Positions 13,296-21,714 are shown, numbered from the stretch's first letter. The stretch: DNA of 23,889 bases from JACNIV01 sp965370415 (GCA_965370415.1 CBDUTJ010000039.1:1-23889), one strand, 5' to 3'. A program made the numbers and translations. Notes: a model not told the origin generated them from the sequence alone.

Positions 13296-16055
13296 TTATT
13301 TCAATAACAAACATTTTTTAGTTGTAATTTCCTTATTCCCAACTTTTAATTTATAAAAATAAATTCCTGAACTTACAAGCTGGTTATTTTCATCAGTACC
13401 ATCCCAGATAATTGAAGATTGATTATTGAATATTGAATATTTCCTGATTTGTTGACCTTTGATATTATAGATTATCAGTTCGGTGTTTTCAGCCTGCCCG
13501 GGGTAGCCTTGGCGAAGACTGGTGTTTTCGGTGTTTAATCCAAAAGAGATAGTTGTGCTGGGATTGAACGGGTTGGGATAGTTAGTTAGTTGGTGATCGG
13601 TACTGGGTAATTGGTTCAGAGTGATGCCAACCTGCGGTTCTCCAAGCGTATTTTCATAAGCTCCCATATCCGGCATCGAACCTGCAGGATCGGGACGTGG
13701 ATTTCCCTCGATATCAAATAAAGGCACATAATACCAGGTCCCGGCAATTTCTATCTCATCTATTCCTGCTCCAATGCAGGGACTGGTATCTTGCAGGTGG
13801 AAATCTCCTTCATCAGGGTTTATGAATAATGGGTCGACATCTATGTTACCTCCTCCTTCCCAACCACCTTGGATATCAGAATATACAATGTCAATTGAGC
13901 TGTTCTCTAAGTATATTTCTGCTGAAGAATCATTCCATAAAATGCAGTTCAATAACGTGAAGTTTGAATTATCTTTACAATAAATTCCACCATATTCGCC
14001 CCAAGTTGTATTTTCTGCAATAGTCACATTTGTTAGAACTGAAACGGAATTCATACTATATATACCACCACCATCCGGAGATAAACCTCCTGAAGCTTCA
14101 TTATGGTTAATTACAACATTTGAAAGTGTTATAGTTGTTGTGTTTAAAAAAATTCCTCCACCCATAAAAGCAGCAATATTTTCACTTATGACAACATTCT
14201 TCAAAATTGGATTTGATCCAATACACCCTATACCGCCTCCACGATGATAAGAAAAGTTATCATCTATTCTTACATTTGTGATAACGGAATTTGAATTATT
14301 TAAAAAAATTCCACCACCTTCACCAGTTGATGTAGGAACTCCATTATTCTTAATGGTCAAATTGTGAATTATTGGACTGGAATTATAGCAATAAATACCA
14401 CCACCATTATAAGCAAAATTCTCTTTAATCATAAGATTATGCAAATTGGGATTTGAATTGCCCCAACATTGAATTCCTCCACCTTCTTCAATCATGATAC
14501 CCATACCATTTTGAATTGTAAACCCACACAAAACAGTAGTCGAATCTTCTCCGCTTTCAAAAGTAACAACACTCCCATTCTGATTTCCGTCGATGATCGT
14601 TTGAGAAATGTAGGAAGTATCCTGCGTGGTATAATATAATGAAGCAACTGTGATATTTTTCCCATTGTAGTTTATATTTTCAATATAAGTTCCGGGATCA
14701 ACCAAAACAATATCTCCATTTTCCACAGCATCGATAGCTTCTTGTATCGTGGGATAATCATCGGGCACAAAAACTACATTATCTTCATAAGTAAGTTTCA
14801 GGGAAGGGTCTCCCTGGATAGCCATTCCATAGAACCAGGCACGTTGCCACATCCAGTCATCTCCCACATCCACGCTCACTTCCCACCACTGTCGCAGGGC
14901 TTCACCCAGATTTTCATCCAACGAGAGCGGCTCATAAAAATCTTCGAACCAGAGCATGCTTCCGGTTTTGGTGGAACCTATCGTTCCTAGGCAGTAATCA
15001 TTTCCCAGAAGATACATTCCTCCCATGTTATTGTTTTCCGTAAAACGGGAATTTGAACAGGCAAAAAGATTATAGAAATATGAAGTCGGATTAAGATATG
15101 AAATCTGATAATTGGTAACTGTATTATAGTTGTTGCCATTATTTTCATAAAAATAGTGTGCGTCCGGTCCGGAATGAACATGAACCTGAATAAATTCATA
15201 ATCGGCGGTGAGTCTATTTGTTCGATAGTCTTCTGCTGTTGTCTGGTTTATATCATTAACTAATTCTGTTTCCGGATAAACGAACTGCATGGCTTCCTGG
15301 TATTCTGGTCCCCAGTATGCCCAGTCATCATCGATATAAGCAAGTGCAATATCCGGGTTTTGCAGGAATCCATTTCGGTAAAGATGGTTTCTTTGAAAAT
15401 AACTGTTTACAAGTTCAGCTTCAGAAGAACCCAGAAAGCTCATGTTACTTGCTATTATGCGTCCGATTCCAATTTCGGGATGTTTATCACCCTCGTGGTA
15501 GTCGTAAATACCATTATTATCGGTATCTTCCCAAGCACCGTCGATATCAGAGAAATAATGTTCTATGGGAAATTCTACCCAATTTTCATCAGGATCCCAG
15601 ATCCCGTTATTGTTAAAATCTTCGAACATTTCAAACCAGGCAACCGGAAGATCTCCGATAAGAATTACATTTCTTACATTATCTTCCTGAAAATAGAGCA
15701 TCATTATAATTTTCATATCAAAAACAATTGTGCCGGAGAATCCTACAAGGAACGAATTATAACCTTCATTGGCAAGATCGTTTTGATAAGTAGCGATGGC
15801 ATCTGTAATTTCAAGATATATATCTGGCTCCACAATAATAAGAACACCTTCATCTCTCTGGTTGGAACTTACTCTATTAATTTCGGAATATTCTGTTGGA
15901 CGGAATGGATGTTGTTCCAAATATTCTTTGTAAGAAATGTATTTCCTATCAGGGTTCAAATCACGGGTTACAGGAATATTCTTGTATCGAGCAGAAAGGG
16001 TGTTAACTGCTAATATACAGATAAGAATTAGTATTGCTAAGTAACTTTTTTTCAT
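13296..16055 (-). CDS. secreted C25 (gingipain)-like peptidase with beta-helix and type-A sorting tail
   Basis: The 919-residue protein starts with a signal peptide (1-22). Residues about 65-425 resemble peptidase family C25: VLIIVEPDIYLEITDAIATYQ, NVILIGDLPVAW (129-140), IGIGRI (195-200), then a candidate catalytic pair His294 (VHVHSGP) and Cys333 (LFACSN), and GTIGSTKTGSM. Two Ca-binding-like Asp/Asn loops lie at 146-156 and 176-186. Residues about 430-770 form a right-handed parallel beta-helix: PTIQEAIDAVENGDIVLVDPGTY, then repeated GGGI-x-C/F-x-N/S...NLxI units. The last ~90 residues are a FlgD-like Ig sorting tail (YPNPFNPSTTISF to SGIYFYKL), implying export by a type IX-like route and surface anchoring or release. 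A 39-bp insertion enlarges one tail loop. Last of three co-oriented secreted-protein genes. Proteolytic activity is inferred from the dyad only. Confidence 0.8.
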   Translation of the reverse strand: MKKSYLAILILICILAVNTLSARYKNIPVTRDLNPDRKYISYKEYLEQHPFRPTEYSEINRVSSNQRDEGVLIIVEPDIYLEITDAIATYQNDLANEGYNSFLVGFSGTIVFDMKIIMMLYFQEDNVRNVILIGDLPVAWFEMFEDFNNNGIWDPDENWVEFPIEHYFSDIDGAWEDTDNNGIYDYHEGDKHPEIGIGRIIASNMSFLGSSEAELVNSYFQRNHLYRNGFLQNPDIALAYIDDDWAYWGPEYQEAMQFVYPETELVNDINQTTAEDYRTNRLTADYEFIQVHVHSGPDAHYFYENNGNNYNTVTNYQISYLNPTSYFYNLFACSNSRFTENNNMGGMYLLGNDYCLGTIGSTKTGSMLWFEDFYEPLSLDENLGEALRQWWEVSVDVGDDWMWQRAWFYGMAIQGDPSLKLTYEDNVVFVPDDYPTIQEAIDAVENGDIVLVDPGTYIENINYNGKNITVASLYYTTQDTSYISQTIIDGNQNGSVVTFESGEDSTTVLCGFTIQNGMGIMIEEGGGIQCWGNSNPNLHNLMIKENFAYNGGGIYCYNSSPIIHNLTIKNNGVPTSTGEGGGIFLNNSNSVITNVRIDDNFSYHRGGGIGCIGSNPILKNVVISENIAAFMGGGIFLNTTTITLSNVVINHNEASGGLSPDGGGIYSMNSVSVLTNVTIAENTTWGEYGGIYCKDNSNFTLLNCILWNDSSAEIYLENSSIDIVYSDIQGGWEGGGNIDVDPLFINPDEGDFHLQDTSPCIGAGIDEIEIAGTWYYVPLFDIEGNPRPDPAGSMPDMGAYENTLGEPQVGITLNQLPSTDHQLTNYPNPFNPSTTISFGLNTENTSLRQGYPGQAENTELIIYNIKGQQIRKYSIFNNQSSIIWDGTDENNQLVSSGIYFYKLKVGNKEITTKKCLLLK
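13482..13529. repeat. 30-bp GTAG element between 9-bp direct repeats, in frame
   Basis: GGTGTTTTC occurs at 13482-13490 and again at 13521-13529, bracketing 30 bp (13491-13520). The core carries GTAG (13503-13506) followed by an imperfect AG-CTT / AAG-CT stem. Related sequence is at 16280-16308 and, more distantly, 13245-13269. It adds SLRQGYPGQAENT to the sorting tail. Confidence 0.75.
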
Positions 16056-16095
16056 CTTTTATTTCCTTCTCTTTTATTCTTTATCATTTGAATTA

Positions 16096-17532
16096 TTATT
16101 TCAATAAAATCATTTTCCTAGTTTGTGAAAAATCACCTGCTTTTAACTTATAGAAATAAATCCCTGAACTTTCTAGTTGGTTGTTTTCATCAGTGCCATC
16201 CCAAACAATTGAAAATTGATTATTGAATATTGAATATTTTCTAATTTGTTGACCTTTGAGATTATAGATTATCATCTCCGCCTGCTCGGGCGTAGTTTCA
16301 CGAAGCCCAGCGGTGAGATTAAATGAAATTGTCGTAGATGGATTGAAAGGATTGGGGTAGTTAGTTAAATGGTATTTGGTAATTTGTATTTGATGATTTT
16401 CTGCAGAAACCGGTTCTTCAAGAAAATTACCCTCTCCGTCATTATAAAGTATGGTTAGATTATTCTCCTCGATACCGTAACGTATTATCGCTACATCTTG
16501 TGTTCCGTTGTCATCAAAATCAGAAAATGATGAGCGAAAATAATTTTCTCCATAACTTACAACTGGTTCATACACGACCTCGTCAAATTGCATGTTTCCA
16601 ATATTGTAAAAAATACCAATTCCATAAATATTGCCCACATTTACAATATCATCTAATCCATCACCGTTTATATCAACAGAAATGGGTTGTCCCCAAAGAT
16701 TGTCGTAAGTTACATCGTGAAGATTATATTGTTGATCACCTAAGTTCTCATATATTAAAAAATGTGACTGAGTACCACCGGGCCAGTGAGTTATTATAAT
16801 ATCATAGTCAGAATCATTATCATAATCTTCCGAAACCAAGCCACCATTTGGAGCATAGCAATTAAGTGAATCAAGCTCAAAGAAATTACCATCACTGTAA
16901 TAGATATGAGTTTCAGGATTTGTATAAACTATGATATCATCAAAGCCATTATCATCCAGATCACGGCATTCAAGCTCATAGAATCCTGCATTCACTGCCT
17001 GACTTGGACATTCAAACCACTCCGGTTCAGAAAATTCCCGGTTACCAAGATTATACATTACTCCCCAGAGATTATCTTGCCCTGCACCCCAAGATGAGAA
17101 GACAAGGTCGTAATCACCATCACCATCGAAATCACCACATGTAATGGTTTTTAAACCAAGTTGAGCTTGAATATCATAGAAATAAGGATTACTAAATTCA
17201 GAATCGTAAAAAACTATTAAATCAGCATATTCATTTTGGATAATAAAATCAGTATATAAGTTTTCATCTAATGTTGAAAATAAATAAAAAGCCCTAGTTT
17301 CACTACTAGTCAATTGTTCAGCTATCTCAAATTCACCATTTCCATTATTTTTTATAATACTTAAGTAGGTATCATTATTAATATGACCCACCACAATATC
17401 GTTATCACCGTCATTATCAACATCACCGGATTGGATGGAATAAGTATTAGGAGGGATGGTGTAGTCGAGGGCAGAGAGAAAGGTGAAAAGAAAAAGAATA
17501 AAGATTAAAGATAAGAAATTTTTTATCTTCAT
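16096..17532 (-). CDS. secreted FG-GAP/VCBS-repeat protein with type-A sorting tail
   Basis: The 478-residue protein has a signal peptide (1-21) and then at least six repeats of the D-x-D-x-D-G-x-x-D type. Examples are GDVDNDGDNDIVVG (36-49), GDFDGDGDYDLVFS, RDLDDNGFDDIIVY, EDYDNDSDYDIIIT, VDINGDGLDDIVNV and SDFDDNGTQDVAII. Such repeats fold as a calcium-binding beta-propeller, as in integrin alpha-chains and many bacterial surface proteins, and usually mediate adhesion or carbohydrate contact. The final ~85 residues are the sorting tail (YPNPFNPSTTISF to RKMILLK). A GTAG-type repeat (16280-16308) enlarges the first tail loop (GLRETTPEQAE). The gene lies 10 bp after the preceding secreted-protein gene and 40 bp before the next, so the three form one operon. 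Ligand unknown. Confidence 0.85.
   Translation of the reverse strand: MKIKNFLSLIFILFLFTFLSALDYTIPPNTYSIQSGDVDNDGDNDIVVGHINNDTYLSIIKNNGNGEFEIAEQLTSSETRAFYLFSTLDENLYTDFIIQNEYADLIVFYDSEFSNPYFYDIQAQLGLKTITCGDFDGDGDYDLVFSSWGAGQDNLWGVMYNLGNREFSEPEWFECPSQAVNAGFYELECRDLDDNGFDDIIVYTNPETHIYYSDGNFFELDSLNCYAPNGGLVSEDYDNDSDYDIIITHWPGGTQSHFLIYENLGDQQYNLHDVTYDNLWGQPISVDINGDGLDDIVNVGNIYGIGIFYNIGNMQFDEVVYEPVVSYGENYFRSSFSDFDDNGTQDVAIIRYGIEENNLTILYNDGEGNFLEEPVSAENHQIQITKYHLTNYPNPFNPSTTISFNLTAGLRETTPEQAEMIIYNLKGQQIRKYSIFNNQFSIVWDGTDENNQLESSGIYFYKLKAGDFSQTRKMILLK
16280..16308. repeat. GTAG-type repeat in the sorting-tail loop
   Basis: The plus strand reads GCCTGCTCGGGC, then GTAG (16292-16295), then TTTCACGAAGCCC. 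It aligns with the element at 13491-13520 along its whole length (GCCTG, CGGG, GTAG, then CGAAG), though flanks differ. It is translated in frame on the minus strand. Confidence 0.65.
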
Positions 17533-17542
17533 TATTGTACCT

Positions 17543-19054
17543 TTATTTCAACAATATCATTTTCCTGGTTTGTGAAAACTCTCCAGCATTCAATTGATAG
17601 AAATAAATCCCAGAACTTACAGGTTGGTTGTTTTCATCAGTGCCGTCCCAAGTAACCATATATCTTTTTCCCCCTCGTCCTTCGACAGGCTCAGGATGAC
17701 ACAAGCTCGGGGAGAGATCTTTTACTTTCTGTCCTTTGAGATTATAAATTAAAATCTCTGCGTCCTCCGTGTCCTCTGCGGTGAGATTAAAAAAGATAGT
17801 TGTACTGGGATTGAAAGGGTTGGGGTAGTTTCTCAACTGAAAATCACTCACCGATAATTGATCATTTTCAATTCCTGTAGTATTTATTATCGTTTCTTCC
17901 ACGAATTCATAACCGTTATCACTGAAATGGAAAGTAGCTTCCACCCAATTTGTCAGGGGGATTTCCGTAATAAAATCTACGGGTATGGAATAATCGAACA
18001 AGATTGGAAATATGGGATAAATTGAGCCTTCAATTTCAACTTCGGCAATTATGGGAAAATGACCGTTCTCATCAAAATATGTGCAGGTGAAGGTTGTAAA
18101 TCCTCCCGAAATATTATAATCAAGATCAGAAATTTCAGGTAATATATTTGTAAATGGTTCGATGATATATTGATCGATATTCTGCAGAGAAGGTTTTGAG
18201 AAATCCATTATCAGAAAATCCAGAGGAAGCACATATTTAGCGGTAATCATTTCTAATCCAATGGAATTTGTCATATTTGGCCAATCGCCAAAAAATTCAT
18301 CGCTGGTAAGTGTTTCGATATCGCAAGCCATTACCAAGGTCGTATCGATCACCTGAGTTTCAATATTACCGATCATTTCAAATGTTCCCAAACTGAATTC
18401 TGTTCCGGTAATTCTGTATAGACCGGGACTTAATAAGAACGAAATATCTGCGTAGATCATGGCATACACTACCGAATCTATGAGCACGGTTTCCGGATTT
18501 AGAATAACAGTTATGTAGAAATAATATGTGTCTGGGAACATACCGCCACAATCTAAAGGGAAATCTCCTGAATCGTTTGTGAGCCCTCCGTAAAACCTGC
18601 TGTCGGAATAACCAAAATAGTTTCCCGTAATATCAAGATTGGGACAAGCTGGATCAAGAACATCTCCAGTGGTATCTGCCGCAACATAGCTTAGTTCTTC
18701 CACTGCAGGGGGAAAAACGTCATCCGGAATGTAAGCTGGCATCATTCCTACCAGTGTATCGGTATCTGTTCTAAACCTACAGAATTGAGTTTCGCCCGGA
18801 AGACCGGGAATAATTCCCTCATATGTTAAACCCATAAAATTCAGCATCTCTACAGATTCCCAACCTGTTCCGGTGGAATAGAACAACTCGGTTTCAATTC
18901 CGGGAAGTTCGATAGTTTCACACCTGATATGAAGTTCATCATTAATTGTGTAAGAACTGTTCCTGATATTATTCCAGAACGTTAGTTCCGGTATCTGGGC
19001 AAAAGCAGAAACTGCCATTAATATAAATATAAACAGAAATATCATTTTTTTCAT
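17543..19054 (-). CDS. secreted protein of unknown function with type-A sorting tail
   Basis: The 503-residue protein starts with a signal peptide (1-19, ending AFA) and ends with the same sorting tail as its two downstream neighbours (YPNPFNPSTTIFF to RKMILLK). The region between (about 20-410) is beta-rich with no family I recognise. It has two Cys-containing stretches (PACPNLDITGNYFGY and DFPLDCGGMFPD) that recall calcium- or disulfide-stabilised extracellular domains, and an early segment (WNNIRNSSYTINDELHI, FYSTGTGWESVEM) resembling Ig-like domains. The start ATG has GGAG seven bases upstream, and this is the first gene of the three-gene secreted-protein operon. Two repeat-derived stretches lie in the tail: TAEDTEDAEI and SLCHPEPVEGRG. 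Probably surface-attached or released; binding role not determinable. Confidence 0.78.
   Translation of the reverse strand: MKKMIFLFIFILMAVSAFAQIPELTFWNNIRNSSYTINDELHIRCETIELPGIETELFYSTGTGWESVEMLNFMGLTYEGIIPGLPGETQFCRFRTDTDTLVGMMPAYIPDDVFPPAVEELSYVAADTTGDVLDPACPNLDITGNYFGYSDSRFYGGLTNDSGDFPLDCGGMFPDTYYFYITVILNPETVLIDSVVYAMIYADISFLLSPGLYRITGTEFSLGTFEMIGNIETQVIDTTLVMACDIETLTSDEFFGDWPNMTNSIGLEMITAKYVLPLDFLIMDFSKPSLQNIDQYIIEPFTNILPEISDLDYNISGGFTTFTCTYFDENGHFPIIAEVEIEGSIYPIFPILFDYSIPVDFITEIPLTNWVEATFHFSDNGYEFVEETIINTTGIENDQLSVSDFQLRNYPNPFNPSTTIFFNLTAEDTEDAEILIYNLKGQKVKDLSPSLCHPEPVEGRGGKRYMVTWDGTDENNQPVSSGIYFYQLNAGEFSQTRKMILLK
17669..17714. repeat. CCTTCGACAGGCTCAGGATGA-class repeat inside a coding region
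   Basis: The segment contains the dispersed repeat core TTCGACAGGCTCAGGATGAC (17681-17700). On the minus strand it is translated as SLCHPEPVEGRG. The same peptide signature appears in annotated proteins of many unrelated bacteria, where it marks this repeat. Here it replaces the short IFNNQ loop of the sister sorting tails. Confidence 0.7.
17756..17785. repeat. CTCTGCG/CCTCCGTG/TCCTCTGCG repeat in the sorting-tail loop
   Basis: CTCTGCGTCCTCCGTG followed by TCCTCTGCGGTGAG matches a widespread intergenic repeat style. It encodes TAEDTEDAE on the minus strand. Because tails of this family often naturally read ENTENTE here, chance resemblance is possible. Confidence 0.4.
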
Positions 19055-19263
19055 TATGTAGCTCCTTATTATGAATAATATTTACTATGTAAATTTCAGA
19101 AATAATAAATTAACCGTCAAGTTTTCCCTTCGGAAAGCGAATCCTTGACAAAAAACAACTGTACCAATTTCTTTCAGGAAATATAATCGGAGGGTTCATG
19201 GATAAGATCCAGATCAGAAGAAATTTAGGGACAGAAAAAAGTGAAGAATGAAAATTGAATTCA

Positions 19264-19302
19264 AACTCACCCCCAACACTTCTCTTAATCTCAAGAGAGG
19301 GA
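19264..19302. repeat. ACTCACCCC + TCTCTT/AAGAGA hairpin repeat
   Basis: ACTCACCCCCAAC is followed by TCTCTT (19281-19286) and AAGAGA (19293-19298) around an AATCTC loop, then GGG. A matching arrangement occurs at 21715-21753, and the head CACTCATCCCCCC recurs near 9703. An interspersed repeat family of this genome. Confidence 0.6.
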
Positions 19303-19338
19303 AGAGTGGAAAAATAAATCGTTCAACGGCATCTTATG

Positions 19339-19359
19339 ATCCTCTTTGTCAAAGAGGAT
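19339..19359. repeat. 21-bp perfect palindrome upstream of xseA
   Basis: ATCCTCTTTG and CAAAGAGGAT flank a single T (19349). No T-run follows, so it is unlikely to be a terminator. It lies 47 bp before the xseA start. Confidence 0.65.
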
Positions 19360-19405
19360 TAGCAGGAGTTGAAAAATGAAACTTCGTATTGGAAAGGGAA
19401 TCTAA

Positions 19406-20635
19406 ATGCCTGCTCAGGATAATATTTTTACAGTTTCGGAAGTTAATAAACACATCAAGAATGTGATCGAATCGAACATACCCAATCTTTTTGTGGAAGG
19501 AGAGATAGCCAACTTTACAAAACACAGTTCCGGTCATATATATTTTTCTCTGAAAGATGAAAAAAGTTCTTTGCGATGCGTATTCTTTAAAACGTACAAC
19601 AAATATGTAGTATTCAATCCGAAAGACGGCGATAAAGTAGTTTGTGGTGGAAAGATATCTGTTTTTGAAAAAGGCGGCAGTTACCAGTTGAACGTTTCAC
19701 GCATGGTTTTATCCGGTGTGGGTGAGCTACAACGAAAATTCGATGAACTGAAACAGAAACTATCTGATGAAGGATTATTCGATGAAAAATTCAAAAAACC
19801 TATTCCTGCTTTTCCCGAAACTATCGGAGTTGTTACTTCTTCTACAGGTGCAGCTATCCAGGATATCCGTAATGTGATTTCCCGCAGGTTCCCTGTAAAA
19901 ATATATCTCTATCCCGCCACAGTTCAAGGAGACATTGCACCCCTGCAAATAATTTCAGGGATCGAATATTTTAATTCTCATCATCCAGTTGATGTGCTTA
20001 TCATCGGGCGGGGAGGTGGTTCGCAGGAAGATCTTTTCTGTTTCAATGATGAAAACCTGGCACGTGCTATTTTTGCTTCCAGAATTCCTGTGATTTCTGC
20101 TGTAGGACACGAGATCGATTTTACAATTTCCGATTTCGTTGCCGACCTGAGAGCTCCCACACCTTCGGCTGCTGCAGAACTGGCTGTTCCCGATAGAGTA
20201 GAACTTATTAACCAGGTAACCGGACTGATAAGTTCGCTGCAATATGCCACGCAGCAGCATTTCTTTTCAAGGAAAATGGAGATCCAGGAATTAGAATTAT
20301 CGCTTCAGCAATTTCATCCTCAAACTATCCTGAATAATCTGAGGCAACGCTACAAAGAGGCTGTTCTAAAAATGGAACATAACCTAAAGCAAATATTGAA
20401 AGATAAAAAGAATCAACTGGCAATTGTTATTAACGAACTACGTGAGCTTTCACCTCAGGAAGCATTGAAACGAGGTTATAGTTTTATCCGTAAAGAGAAA
20501 AAAATATTGAACTCGATAAAAAAAATAACCGTTAATGAAGAGCTGGAACTTATTCTTTCCGACGGAAGATTGATGGCAAAAGTTAAGGAAATAAAAAGAA
20601 ACGGTTTACCGGGAAAAAAGAAAAAGGAACCATAA
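19406..20635 (+). CDS. xseA: exodeoxyribonuclease VII large subunit
   Basis: XseA is the catalytic subunit of exonuclease VII, which degrades single-stranded DNA from both ends in repair. The 409-residue protein opens with the OB-fold (FTVSEVNKHIK, VEGEIANFTKHSSGHIYFSLKD, residues 8-51, to about 100). The nuclease domain follows with PETIGVVTSSTGAAIQDI, GRGGGSQEDLFCFNDE near 199-214, and VGHEIDFTISDFVADLRAPTPSAAAE near 232-257. A coiled-coil region (about 270-345) normally binds XseB copies, and the end RGYSFIRK...DGRLMAKV is typical. Start ATG is preceded by GGGA. The small subunit XseB is not encoded here. The next gene starts immediately after the stop, so they are co-transcribed. Confidence 0.95.
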   Translation: MPAQDNIFTVSEVNKHIKNVIESNIPNLFVEGEIANFTKHSSGHIYFSLKDEKSSLRCVFFKTYNKYVVFNPKDGDKVVCGGKISVFEKGGSYQLNVSRMVLSGVGELQRKFDELKQKLSDEGLFDEKFKKPIPAFPETIGVVTSSTGAAIQDIRNVISRRFPVKIYLYPATVQGDIAPLQIISGIEYFNSHHPVDVLIIGRGGGSQEDLFCFNDENLARAIFASRIPVISAVGHEIDFTISDFVADLRAPTPSAAAELAVPDRVELINQVTGLISSLQYATQQHFFSRKMEIQELELSLQQFHPQTILNNLRQRYKEAVLKMEHNLKQILKDKKNQLAIVINELRELSPQEALKRGYSFIRKEKKILNSIKKITVNEELELILSDGRLMAKVKEIKRNGLPGKKKKEP

Positions 20636-21712
20636 ATGCATAAACAAATTGCAATTGTTACACTTCTTTTCTTGATTGTTTTTTCTACTTCTTTGTTTGG
20701 TAACATCAGGGCTGTGTGGGTACCGTTGTGGGAGATCACAACACAGGGAAAAGCAGATACGGTCTTTACAGAGTTATTAAAGCATAACGTAAACCAGATA
20801 CTTTTGCAGGTTCGCTATCGCGGTGATACTGGCTATTTTCCAAACAGGTATAATAATTTCTATCCTAATCCAGAAAAGAGGTATCACGCCCTGGAAGATT
20901 CACTTTTTGATCCACTCGATTATTTTATAAAAAAAGGAAGGGCTGCCGATATGGAAGTACACGCCTGGTTTACGGTTTTTGTGATCACCGGTCACGATCT
21001 TACGGTCTTCGATTCCACTCACGTTTATTTTTCCAATCCCGATTGGGTAACAACCGATTATTCCCAAACACCAATGAACTATGAACTCTTGGAAGGTGCG
21101 TTCTTCGATCCGGGAATTCCTGCAGTTCAAAATTACACTTTTAATGTGCTGATGGATATTGTGGCAAATTACGATATCGATGGAATTCACATGGATTATA
21201 TCCGTTATCCGGGACAGGATTACGGTTATAATAAACTGGCAGTGGAAAAATATAGGCAAGATATCAAACTTCAGGATGCAAAAAACTGGCAGAACTGGAA
21301 AGAAAAGCAGGTAAGCAATTTTGTGCAGAAAGTTTATGATAAGATCAAAGCTATTTCGGAACATCTGCAGGTTACAGCAGCGGTACTCGCCGATCCTTAT
21401 AATGCACAGGAATATTATTCCCAGAACTGGGCTGAGTGGCTGGAGTTTGGATTTGTAGATAAAGTTTACCTGATGGCTTATACTACTTCTACTTCTTCAT
21501 TGGAAAAACAACTTACATACATTTCCAACCTGGATATAAACGATAAAATTGTGGTGGGTTTAAGAAGCTGGAGTGAATCTAAGAAATATCCGGCTTATGA
21601 GATCAATGAAAAGATCATGCTTACCGGGAAAATGGATTTTGCTGGTTATGCTCTTTTTAGTTATTCCGGGATAAGGCAATCGGAATATTTTAAAGAACTG
21701 AAAATGAAATAA
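20636..21712 (+). CDS. exported GHL10/DUF187 family glycoside hydrolase-like protein
   Basis: The 358-residue protein has a signal peptide (1-22) and then a TIM-barrel fold of the PF02638 (GHL10) family. Recognisable blocks are IRAVWVPLWEI (24-34), VNQILLQVRYRGDTGYFP, DPLDYFIKKGRAADMEVHAWF, EGAFFDPGIPAVQNYTFNVLMDIV and the highly conserved DGIHMDYIRYPGQDYGYN around 181-198. Acidic residues in that motif are the likely catalytic ones. Characterised relatives act on peptidoglycan-like or other amino-sugar glycans, and the substrate here is unknown. It should work in the periplasm or at the surface. It starts at the base after the xseA stop, an unusually tight junction for an unrelated pair. Confidence 0.87.
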   Translation: MHKQIAIVTLLFLIVFSTSLFGNIRAVWVPLWEITTQGKADTVFTELLKHNVNQILLQVRYRGDTGYFPNRYNNFYPNPEKRYHALEDSLFDPLDYFIKKGRAADMEVHAWFTVFVITGHDLTVFDSTHVYFSNPDWVTTDYSQTPMNYELLEGAFFDPGIPAVQNYTFNVLMDIVANYDIDGIHMDYIRYPGQDYGYNKLAVEKYRQDIKLQDAKNWQNWKEKQVSNFVQKVYDKIKAISEHLQVTAAVLADPYNAQEYYSQNWAEWLEFGFVDKVYLMAYTTSTSSLEKQLTYISNLDINDKIVVGLRSWSESKKYPAYEINEKIMLTGKMDFAGYALFSYSGIRQSEYFKELKMK

Positions 21713-21714
21713 GG

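Larger units (their letters stand above)
19055..19405. other. intergenic region between divergent operons; micro-ORF chain ahead of xseA
   Basis: This gap separates the secreted-protein operon (minus) from xseA (plus). On the minus side are a GGAG ribosome binding site and a TTGACG (19120-19115). On the plus side are TTGACA (19145-19150), TATAAT (19182-19187, too far for a standard pair) and GGAGGG ahead of an ATG at 19198. Three tiny open frames follow: 19198-19251 (17 codons), 19248-19379 (43 codons) and 19376-19405 (9 codons), each overlapping the next by ATGA; the last stop abuts the xseA ATG. None resembles a known protein, and the second reads through two repeats. Confidence 0.4.

Noticed and set aside
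14037..14500. Tandem DNA repeat in the C25-like gene
   Set aside because: The similarity is at protein level (beta-helix GGGI units); nucleotide sequence has diverged, so it is a normal coding repeat.
15360..16013. 217-codon plus-strand open frame opposite the C25-like gene
   Set aside because: It is the antisense of the signal peptide and peptidase domain, with no ribosome binding site or recognisable family.
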